A stretch of DNA of 24,040 nt from assembly GCA_964226685.1 (NCBI GenBank), contig CAXQRU010000120.1:1-24040 (forward strand). The letters are read 5' to 3'. The position numbers were made by a program, and so were the translations under genes. The notes under the pieces were generated by a model. That model was not told the DNA's origin. It made no database searches and saw only the letters and a program-made list of their open reading frames with translations. This DNA comes from CAXQRU01 sp964226685. GTDB lineage: Bacteria; Pseudomonadota; Gammaproteobacteria; Pseudomonadales; Cellvibrionaceae. Numbering within the stretch: position 1 is the first letter of the stretch; each line of letters opens with the position of its first letter. Shown here one piece after another: positions 1 to 5,672 of the stretch.

Positions 1-174
1 TTTTCTATCATAGCGGCTCGAGAGTTTGCCATGAGCTATAACACATTGATAGAACTGGATAAAAACCCTAATTTTTTTGACCAAGAAACCCCTATTCCCG
101 GGTTGGATTGTGAGATTGATATACAAACCCAACATGACTACCAACGTCATGACTCCGACCTATTATCGACCTGA
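1..174 (+). CDS. 3' end of an unidentified gene cut by the window edge
   Basis: The first frame is open from base 1 and stops with TGA at 172-174, leaving 57 residues. An internal ATG at 31 has no clear Shine-Dalgarno sequence, so I read this as the C-terminus of a gene that starts outside the window. I do not recognise the family; the tail is polar and acidic (LIELDKNPNFFDQE, then an H/D/Q-rich end) and looks soluble. It overlaps the following open frame by up to 98 bases in another phase, so one possibility is that the two are halves of one frameshifted gene. Existence of the reading frame is seen; its being translated is inference. Confidence 0.4.
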   Translation, partial: FSIIAAREFAMSYNTLIELDKNPNFFDQETPIPGLDCEIDIQTQHDYQRHDSDLLST

Positions 175-496
175 TTATTTATCTACGCTAACGCCATCTG
201 AGTTTGCAAATGAGATAAAAATCCAACTTCCAACACCTGAAAAATCAATAAGAAATTATGCCGGTAGTGTACTCACTTCATTGGCGCCTAGCTATGATGA
301 GTATGTAGCACGATTTAATGACCTAGACGCTAAAATCTCACTCTTCAACCAACTTCACCACTTCAAGATAGATTTGGGAAAGATGGAAAACCCTTATTAC
401 GGAAAGGAAACACCCACCGAAGATAACGGAAGCTTGTGTTTTGATGGCCCTCTCGAGGACCACCATGCTCTGCGATGCCTAAAAATTAAAATCTGA
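77..496 (+). CDS. Hypothetical soluble protein (start uncertain)
   Basis: An open frame of up to 139 residues from a TTG at 77; ATG codons at 134 and 149 are more conservative starts. None of the three has a convincing Shine-Dalgarno sequence, and all lie inside the preceding frame, which ends at 174. This leaves two readings: a gene overlapping its neighbour, or the 3' part of that neighbour after a frameshift. From about residue 30 the composition looks like real protein (PSEFANEIKIQLPTPEKS, then a D/E/H-rich end). There is no signal peptide or membrane segment and I recognise no family. It ends just before a hairpin and faces the Cache-type gene on the other strand. Confidence 0.45.
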   Translation: MTKKPLFPGWIVRLIYKPNMTTNVMTPTYYRPDYLSTLTPSEFANEIKIQLPTPEKSIRNYAGSVLTSLAPSYDEYVARFNDLDAKISLFNQLHHFKIDLGKMENPYYGKETPTEDNGSLCFDGPLEDHHALRCLKIKI

Positions 497-531
497 AGGG
501 TTGATTTTATTTTCAACCATCTAAACGATAG

Positions 532-557
532 CAACCACTTCTTTTACAAAGTGGTTG
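532..557. terminator. Stem-loop between convergent genes
   Basis: CAACCACTT (532-540) pairs perfectly with AAGTGGTTG (549-557) around an 8-base loop. It sits between the rightward gene ending at 496 and the leftward gene ending at 581, where a shared terminator is expected. Neither side has a good run of T, so it is weaker than a textbook intrinsic terminator. Confidence 0.5.
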
Positions 558-580
558 ACGTAATGATATGAGCAATGGGT

Positions 581-1150
581 TTATTCCAACAAAGAATTCA
601 CAAAAACACCCACAGTAGCCGCACCAATAACTTTGTTAGTTTCAGGGTCAACAATAGGCACGCTAATTTGGGATTGAAAACTATGAGAGGACTCATCCAT
701 ATCCACATCCCCTATTTCCACCGCATCTGGCCCAACCAGATACGTTTTTTTCCATTTGTCTTCATCGCCCTGCCAGTAATCGGAGGTTATATCACTCTGC
801 CCGACATTGAGGCCTTTATTATCCATAATAATAATTTCCGTATAACTCCCTTTAGAGCTTTCCTTTACCTCTTTCAAATGTTGAGACAAACTTGTAGATA
901 ACACCTTATCAATCAATGGCTTATCAGAGGCACTTGTCTCCGCCCGCCATTGCTGATCTAACTGTTGAATGGTGTTATGCTCAATATCCTTATGAGCCTC
1001 ATTTTGCGCTTTAACCGCTTCAATAATCATAGGGGTCTGCACCCAAGCTTTAATCTCTGGCACCATTTCATTGGCCTTATCCGTAATGATATCGGCATAA
1101 CTGACCCATGGAAGCAAACCAAACATCGCAACAACCCATAAGTGCTTCAT
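581..1150 (-). CDS. Periplasmic Cache (PDC) sensor-domain protein
   Basis: Stand-alone extracytoplasmic ligand-sensing domain of about 189 residues. The first 20 residues form a typical Sec signal peptide (MKHLWVVAMFGLLPWVSYA, cleavage near SYA/DI). The body follows the single-Cache/PDC pattern: an N-terminal helix with a WVQTPMI..AV segment, a central strand pair EIIIMDNKGLNVGQSDITSDYWQGDEDKW, and the late motif ISVPIVD...VIGAATVGV typical of these domains. No kinase, methyl-accepting or cyclase domain is attached, so it probably acts as a soluble binding or sensing protein. I chose the second of two adjacent ATG codons (1150) because GGAG lies 6 bases upstream; the first (1153) leaves only 3 bases. 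It is a single gene, convergent with the gene to its left. The ligand is unknown. Confidence 0.75.
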   Translation of the reverse strand: MKHLWVVAMFGLLPWVSYADIITDKANEMVPEIKAWVQTPMIIEAVKAQNEAHKDIEHNTIQQLDQQWRAETSASDKPLIDKVLSTSLSQHLKEVKESSKGSYTEIIIMDNKGLNVGQSDITSDYWQGDEDKWKKTYLVGPDAVEIGDVDMDESSHSFQSQISVPIVDPETNKVIGAATVGVFVNSLLE

Positions 1151-1185
1151 CATTTTCTCCAAAACATCATCATTGACACCTAACA

Positions 1186-1191
1186 AGTATA
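1186..1191 (-). promoter_or_regulatory. Possible -10 box for the Cache-protein gene
   Basis: On the minus strand TATACT (1191 down to 1186) lies about 36 bases before the chosen ATG. No good -35 hexamer is found 16-18 bases upstream, so the call rests on the -10 and its position. Confidence 0.3.
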
Positions 1192-1373
1192 GTCAAACTT
1201 TTGAATAACCTTAGATTTTATAATTGAATTTTATCTGGGGATATTTCGCAATTTTCATCATTAAATAGCGCTCTATTGTAAAAAACTCAGACTCCAATAA
1301 AGCCTCTTATTAGCTCACACTTAATATCATCCATGTTCTACAACACAGATCAACAACCAACCAAACCACCCTA

Positions 1374-1402
1374 TTGACACCGCCACCCACCCACTTTAGA
1401 CT
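1374..1402 (+). promoter_or_regulatory. Sigma70-type promoter for the 1435-4044 gene group
   Basis: TTGACA (1374-1379), a 17-base spacer and TAGACT (1397-1402) form a near-consensus promoter. The predicted start of transcription near 1409 gives a short leader of about 25 bases containing AGGA (1423-1426), 8 bases before the ATG at 1435. This is the best promoter in the window. Confidence 0.75.
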
Positions 1403-1434
1403 GGTCAAATGTGCCAATTACCAGGACGTAAACC

Positions 1435-2541
1435 ATGACCCCACACTTAACACCGATTCACATCAGCGCCCAAGAGAAGCTGGTGATTATCCAAGTCAGA
1501 CACCAAGAGCCTCATACCTGGGTTTTTGCCCCCGGATCGTACCAACCCAGCCCCTGGCTTCGGCTAGATAGCTTATTTCAAACCAAACCCCATGATTTAG
1601 ATGAATTTGTGCGCGAACATCCCACGATGAACCGCCCTGAAATGACGCGCTTTTTGAAGATGCTTTACACTCATTTTGGTTTGGACACTCGAGTCATTGA
1701 TGGCATTATGGATACCGACAATCCCATTGGGGTTGCTTGTCACCGGGCAAATTTGGTGGCTTATCGCTATTGCTTTCACCCAATAGAATCCTTCACCACG
1801 CTCAGCCGTGTCACACACCCGGCCTGGTCAACGGTGAATGTTTACCGCAATAGCGCTACCGGAACCGATCGCTACTTTCGCCATCGCAGCGCTTATCAAC
1901 TGGGTCATTCACTGCTAGAAAACTGGGGCGGTATGGAAGTCGCCGCCATTGCTGGCACTGAAGCGTTGACAAAAACCCTTCCCAATATTGGCGAGCTGGA
2001 GCTGGTACGCTCAGGCCGAGATCGAAAGGCCAATGTCCGCTATAACCGCAATCTTAGCCTAAAGGATACGATGGCCTTTAAGCGCCAACTGGATACTCGC
2101 ACCCAAGCGATCGCCAGTGGCCCTTCAGGCGTACAGAAGCTCTTTGAAGAAGGTTTAGAGCGATTTCGACTATTGTTATCAGACCCAACCGTTGGGCCAG
2201 CGATTTCTTACTACTTATATAGCGTGAAAGGTGATTTGGCCTGTGTTGAAACGGATGGGCGTATTACCATCGGCCTAGAAACGCTGTTATTTTTAGTCAC
2301 AGGCCGACTAGGCAAAAAAAACCTTGGCACCATGACTCACTCAATCCCAGCGAAGGGCGCCACCAGCGCTGAATATGTTGGCCCTTTCACGCTCAATACC
2401 ATGCATACTCTGCATGCATTGGCGAACAGTCTCTACAAAGCCAATGTCGAAATTCGCCAAGAACAAGCAACGATGCAAGCCCCAGGCTTTATCTTTAACC
2501 TTCAAAACTTAGTGGCAAACAAACTCAAAGATAAGTTGTAA
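1435..2541 (+). CDS. Conserved-looking hypothetical protein, 368 aa
   Basis: I do not recognise a family. The protein is soluble, has no signal peptide or membrane segment, and starts at ATG 1435 with AGGA at optimal spacing. It opens with a beta-rich stretch (KLVIIQVRHQEPHTWVFAPG), has a central Arg/Tyr-rich part (YRNSATGTDRYFRHRSAYQLGH) and a mostly helical C-terminal half (a Leu-rich segment near GLETLLFLVTGRL, then a Met/His/Leu helix before the end). It is the first gene of a rightward group: its stop is 2 bases before the next ATG, so the secreted protein that follows is very likely co-expressed. The longer frame that starts at 1374 overlaps the promoter and is not the gene. Real gene: fairly sure. 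Function: unknown. Confidence 0.7.
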   Translation: MTPHLTPIHISAQEKLVIIQVRHQEPHTWVFAPGSYQPSPWLRLDSLFQTKPHDLDEFVREHPTMNRPEMTRFLKMLYTHFGLDTRVIDGIMDTDNPIGVACHRANLVAYRYCFHPIESFTTLSRVTHPAWSTVNVYRNSATGTDRYFRHRSAYQLGHSLLENWGGMEVAAIAGTEALTKTLPNIGELELVRSGRDRKANVRYNRNLSLKDTMAFKRQLDTRTQAIASGPSGVQKLFEEGLERFRLLLSDPTVGPAISYYLYSVKGDLACVETDGRITIGLETLLFLVTGRLGKKNLGTMTHSIPAKGATSAEYVGPFTLNTMHTLHALANSLYKANVEIRQEQATMQAPGFIFNLQNLVANKLKDKL

Positions 2542-2543
2542 CA

Positions 2544-3476
2544 ATGAGATCAGCTATCAAGCCACTGTTATGGCTTATTTTTCTGACTTTCGTCAGCAAA
2601 CTATCCGTGGCTCAATCGAAACTGCGTGATAATGCTCCCTGGTATGTCGAACAATTTACCAAAAGTCAGCTCATTCGAGAGGCATCATTGCCCCTAGGGT
2701 TTGAGTCGATCGAGGAGTTTTCGCGCTTTTATAGTGTTCCACAACATTATCAACAGGCTGCAAGCCATGAATTAAGCAGCGAAAATATTAGAGAAGGCGG
2801 AAAATCTCACAAAGCCTGGGTTTATCGAGCTTACGATGGCCCCAAAGCTTACAACAATAACCATAGAGCCTACCCAACCATTCAACTCAAACAATCGGAG
2901 ATAGGCATTATTACCAGCCAAGCACTCGTGGAGTTTTGGGTATGGGTTGACGCTGACCTAAGTAAACAGCCAGAACAAGACTGGTTAAGCCTTGCCACCC
3001 TAAGCTCTTACTCAGATATTCACTGGTCCCGATCTTACCTCGTGAATATTGATCACCAATATCGCTTGCATTTAATGCATGTACCCAATCAAGGTGAACA
3101 AATTCAAGATATCGAATCACACAGCGTCACCTTACCCCGACGCGAATGGGCCAAGCTCACCATCTATATTGATTACAGCCCAAATAATCGTTTTCAATCG
3201 CCATTGATCGCTCTATGGCACAATGAAACCTTGGTCTCAGCTGCCCGCTTGAATGATCGAGTAAAAGTAAAAACTGAGCATAGAAAAAAACTCTCATGCT
3301 TAGCAAGCTGGGATGGAAAAACCATTTCGGGCGCAGAGAGACATTGCAATTTGCACTATGAGGCCGGCCTCGCCCAAGCGCATTTTGGTCTCTATGCACC
3401 ACCGAAAGTTAACCGTGCGGTAGTTTATAATGATGCTTTAACTATCAGTAGACTTAATCAGAGTTTTCTTAAATAA
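2544..3476 (+). CDS. Secreted protein, probable beta-sandwich (polysaccharide-lyase/LamG-like) fold
   Basis: 310 residues with a clear Sec signal peptide (MRSAIKPLLWLIFLTFVSKLSVA, cleavage before QS). The mature part alternates beta strands rich in Trp and Tyr: VEFWVWVDADL, DWLSLATL, YLVNIDHQYRLHLMHVP, WAKLTIYIDY and LIALWHNETLVSAARL. The order 'Trp-rich strand, long loop, strand with LHLMH, then REWAKLTIYID' resembles concanavalin-like sandwiches of heparin-lyase-type polysaccharide lyases and LamG proteins, but I see no catalytic signature, so binding is as likely as cleavage. Two Cys in the C-terminal third (CLASW, HCNLHYE) may form a disulfide. The ATG follows the previous stop by 2 bases; the genes are probably translationally coupled. 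Confidence 0.65.
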   Translation: MRSAIKPLLWLIFLTFVSKLSVAQSKLRDNAPWYVEQFTKSQLIREASLPLGFESIEEFSRFYSVPQHYQQAASHELSSENIREGGKSHKAWVYRAYDGPKAYNNNHRAYPTIQLKQSEIGIITSQALVEFWVWVDADLSKQPEQDWLSLATLSSYSDIHWSRSYLVNIDHQYRLHLMHVPNQGEQIQDIESHSVTLPRREWAKLTIYIDYSPNNRFQSPLIALWHNETLVSAARLNDRVKVKTEHRKKLSCLASWDGKTISGAERHCNLHYEAGLAQAHFGLYAPPKVNRAVVYNDALTISRLNQSFLK

Positions 3477-3498
3477 CCATCGACAAAGAGATTCAATA

Positions 3499-4044
3499 AT
3501 GAGTTCCTGTTACTACCTTGCCTATGGCTCAAACCTGCATCCATTACGATTACTCGAGCGCATTCCCTCCTGTGAATTTATTGAGACCAAAGCGTTAGAG
3601 GGCTATCAATTACACTTTCACAAACACTCAACCACAGATGGCTCGGGAAAATGCAATATGGTACTGACCCAGAACCCTAATGATCTTACGCAAGTTGCCA
3701 TTTATCGTATGGATACCCAACACAAATCCCTACTGGATGAGTTTGAAGGCGAAGGTTATGAAGTCACCTCTGCACCTCTCTCTGTCCTTGGCGTTGAACA
3801 AGAAGTCTTTTGGTATCAAGCTACCCAAAATTATATTAACGATGATTTAGCTCCCTATTCTTGGTACAAACAGATTGTATTACTCGGCGCGACCCATCAT
3901 CAATTTCCAAGCGCTTACCTAACCGCTATCGAACAAGTAACCGCCATACCAGACCCAGATCCAGGCAGGCTGTCAACACACGAAGACTTAATTTTACGAA
4001 TTCAAAATTATAGGGCTGGCCTCAAGCCAACGAATGGACTCTGA
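3499..4044 (+). CDS. Gamma-glutamylcyclotransferase-fold (GGCT/AIG2-like) protein
   Basis: 181 residues with the family's two landmarks. The YGSNL loop is at residues 9-13 right after the first strand and binds the gamma-glutamyl moiety. A catalytic-type Glu lies in LDEFEGEGYE, most likely Glu83, matching the DxxEG motif of GGCT enzymes. Such enzymes release 5-oxoproline from gamma-glutamyl amino acids or related amine adducts in the cytoplasm; the actual substrate cannot be read from the sequence. The gene lies 22 bases after the secreted protein, with an AAAGAG purine stretch before the ATG, so it is probably the last gene of the group driven from 1374. The family match is strong; the enzymatic role is inferred from the family. 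Confidence 0.85.
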   Translation: MSSCYYLAYGSNLHPLRLLERIPSCEFIETKALEGYQLHFHKHSTTDGSGKCNMVLTQNPNDLTQVAIYRMDTQHKSLLDEFEGEGYEVTSAPLSVLGVEQEVFWYQATQNYINDDLAPYSWYKQIVLLGATHHQFPSAYLTAIEQVTAIPDPDPGRLSTHEDLILRIQNYRAGLKPTNGL

Positions 4045-4098
4045 TATTACTAATACTGAAGGGTTGAGTAATATTTTCCGCAACTTCAAATATTCACC

Positions 4099-4142
4099 AT
4101 TTCCGTCGGCCCTTAACTCCGCACAGGACCTAGGACGGAAAT
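4099..4142. other. Long-loop inverted repeat after the GGCT gene
   Basis: ATTTCCGTC (4099-4107) and GACGGAAAT (4134-4142) form a perfect 9-bp inverted repeat with 26 bases between them. It lies in the 156-base gap between the GGCT gene and the convergent regulator gene. It could be a shared transcription end or part of a small RNA; it lacks a T-run and I cannot decide. Confidence 0.35.
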
Positions 4143-4200
4143 ATGTTGAGAGTGAAACCATTAGAGCAATTGTAGTATTTGCTGTAAAACATTACCTAGA

Positions 4201-4530
4201 TTAGACTTTTTGAGCCACTTTAAGCACATTATACAAAGCATAGATAAGGTCCGTATCTTTGCTTGAAGAAAGACCCAAAACGCTTTCTTTGACGACGCTG
4301 TAGATTTTGTCATTTCGATCTAACTGCCATTCCATAGCGCGCTCTTTCCGTATAAATTCCATACACATTAGAAGAGTCTCAGCTTTCGGCCTCACCATGC
4401 CACTTGCATAACGTGAAATCAGACTAGGGTCCTTGTTGAGCCGTTCCGCAAGCCCTTTCTTACCCTCACCAATTGCAGCAATAGCTTGATTAACAATTTT
4501 CGCGCTCTCTTCATGATGTATCTGAGCCAA
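4201..4530 (-). CDS. Small XRE/Cro-like HTH regulator next to ietAS
   Basis: Predicted DNA-binding protein of about 110 residues. The helix-turn-helix lies in KKGLAERLNKDPSLISRYAS followed by GMVRPKAETLLMCMEFI, the usual XRE layout with a third helix starting at PSLISRY. The frame stays open to an ATG at 4578, with other ATGs at 4563 and 4554, but none has a Shine-Dalgarno sequence. AAGG (4542-4539) lies 8 bases before the TTG at 4530, so I favour that start; it also places the palindromic operator sites outside the coding region. The gene diverges from the AAA+ ATPase gene, and the shared region carries two operator-like repeats, so it most likely represses itself and the defence genes. HTH call strong; start and target are inferred. 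Confidence 0.65.
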   Translation of the reverse strand: MAQIHHEESAKIVNQAIAAIGEGKKGLAERLNKDPSLISRYASGMVRPKAETLLMCMEFIRKERAMEWQLDRNDKIYSVVKESVLGLSSSKDTDLIYALYNVLKVAQKV

Positions 4531-4547
4531 TTGTGACACCTTAAAAA

Positions 4548-4591
4548 AATGCATATTATGCATTCTATTATTGCACATAATGCACTATAAT
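4548..4591. promoter_or_regulatory. Paired operator-like palindromes and -10 box in the divergent regulator/ietA region
   Basis: TGCATATTATGCA (4550-4562) is a perfect palindrome about a central T. A related site, TGCACATAATGCA (4572-4584), follows 22 bp away centre to centre, two helical turns, so both would lie on one face of DNA. TATAAT (4586-4591) directly abuts the second site and is the best rightward -10 for the ATPase gene; its -35 (TTCTAT, 4563-4568) is poor and lies between the sites. A repressor bound here would block both divergent promoters. Binding by the adjacent HTH protein is inference. Confidence 0.55.
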
Positions 4592-4674
4592 GTGAGTTAT
4601 ATTGTAAAATGTCGCACTGCAGTCTTGGCTCTGTATGAACTCAAGCATGCGGTGAAATTTGGTTGGAGACCTAG

Positions 4675-5643
4675 ATGGCACGTTCAGATCTTGTGGTAAA
4701 CCTGGTTAAAACCGGCATGAGCGGAGACCTGCCCCTGTTTGTCAAAACTGCTGAAGCTATCGCCGAAGAGGCCCGTAGTCGTCATCATTACCACTTTGCA
4801 GACAAGCTCATTTCACTGATTAATGAGACTAAAAGTGAGGCAAGGCAGCTACCGATCAGCAACTCCAGTCTTCAAAATGCGTTCTATGAGATTTATTCGA
4901 AAAAAACCCTTTCCGATCTCATCGTGCCAGATCATGTGCTCAAAGCTTGTAACGAACTCATTGAGGAGCATCAGCGACGCGATTTACTGCGCTCTTATAA
5001 TCTGGAGCCCCGGCACCGCATTCTATTGTCTGGCCCTCCTGGTAATGGCAAAACAACATTGGCCGAAGCTATTGCGAACCAAATGATGCTTCCACTTTTT
5101 ATCGTGAAGTACGAAGGTATTATTAGCCGCTACCTTGGAGAAACCTCAAACCAACTGGACAAGTTGTTTGATCACGTCAAGTCACGAAGGTGTATATTGT
5201 TTTTTGATGAATTTGACGCAATCAGTAAAGAGCGAGGCGATGAAAACGACAATGGAGAAATCAAGCGCGTAGTAAATAGCCTTCTAAAGCAGATAGACAA
5301 CCTACCGAGCCACGTTATTGTAATTGGCGCAACCAATCACGAATCGATGTTAGATAAAGCAATGTGGAGACGCTTTCAAATTCAACTTACGCTCCCCCAA
5401 CCCACTCGCGCCATGGCAATTCGATGGTTTGATACGTTTGTCGAGCGCATTGGACACCCACTTGGGTATACCGCATCAACGCTTGCGGATAAATTGAAGG
5501 GACTTAGTTTTGCAGAGCTACAGGAGTTTGCTCTTGACGTGCAACGCCAATACGTATTGGGACTCCCCAAAAGTGAGAAAAGAATTAAATATATAACGAA
5601 AGAGCGCCTTGAATTTTGGCAACACCGCATTAATCTTAAATAA
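4675..5643 (+). CDS. ietA: Anti-phage AAA+ ATPase IetA
   Basis: 322-residue AAA+ ATPase of the FtsH/spastin-like branch. Seen: Walker A GPPGNGKT (120-127), Walker B ILFFDEF with Asp178-Glu179, sensor-1 ATN (Asn221), and an Arg-finger segment MWRRF (Arg232-Arg233). The first 110 residues are a helical adaptor without membrane segments, so this is a soluble ATPase. There is no metalloprotease domain; the partner protease is the separate S8 gene 29 bases downstream. This ATPase + subtilase pair is the known IetA-IetS module, first described as a plasmid toxin-antitoxin-like pair and later as an anti-phage system. IetA is thought to control or feed the protease; the mechanism is not shown by the sequence. 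GGAG lies 6 bases before the ATG. It is probably regulated by the divergent HTH protein. Confidence 0.85.
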   Translation: MARSDLVVNLVKTGMSGDLPLFVKTAEAIAEEARSRHHYHFADKLISLINETKSEARQLPISNSSLQNAFYEIYSKKTLSDLIVPDHVLKACNELIEEHQRRDLLRSYNLEPRHRILLSGPPGNGKTTLAEAIANQMMLPLFIVKYEGIISRYLGETSNQLDKLFDHVKSRRCILFFDEFDAISKERGDENDNGEIKRVVNSLLKQIDNLPSHVIVIGATNHESMLDKAMWRRFQIQLTLPQPTRAMAIRWFDTFVERIGHPLGYTASTLADKLKGLSFAELQEFALDVQRQYVLGLPKSEKRIKYITKERLEFWQHRINLK

Positions 5644-5672
5644 CTACATAACCGTCACTCTGAGGAAATTCT

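Noticed and set aside
575..901. Rightward open frame opposite the Cache-protein gene
   Set aside because: The reverse strand codes for a protein with a signal peptide, ribosome site and recognisable domain; this frame is its shadow.
493..4067. CTGAAGGGTTGA present at 493-504 and 4056-4067, as possible attachment repeats
   Set aside because: A 12-base match is expected several times by chance in 24 kb, and no integrase or conserved core is present.
4571..4600. TTGCAC...TTATAT as the ietA promoter
   Set aside because: The spacer is 20 bases, too long; TATAAT at 4586-4591 is a better -10 despite its weak -35.
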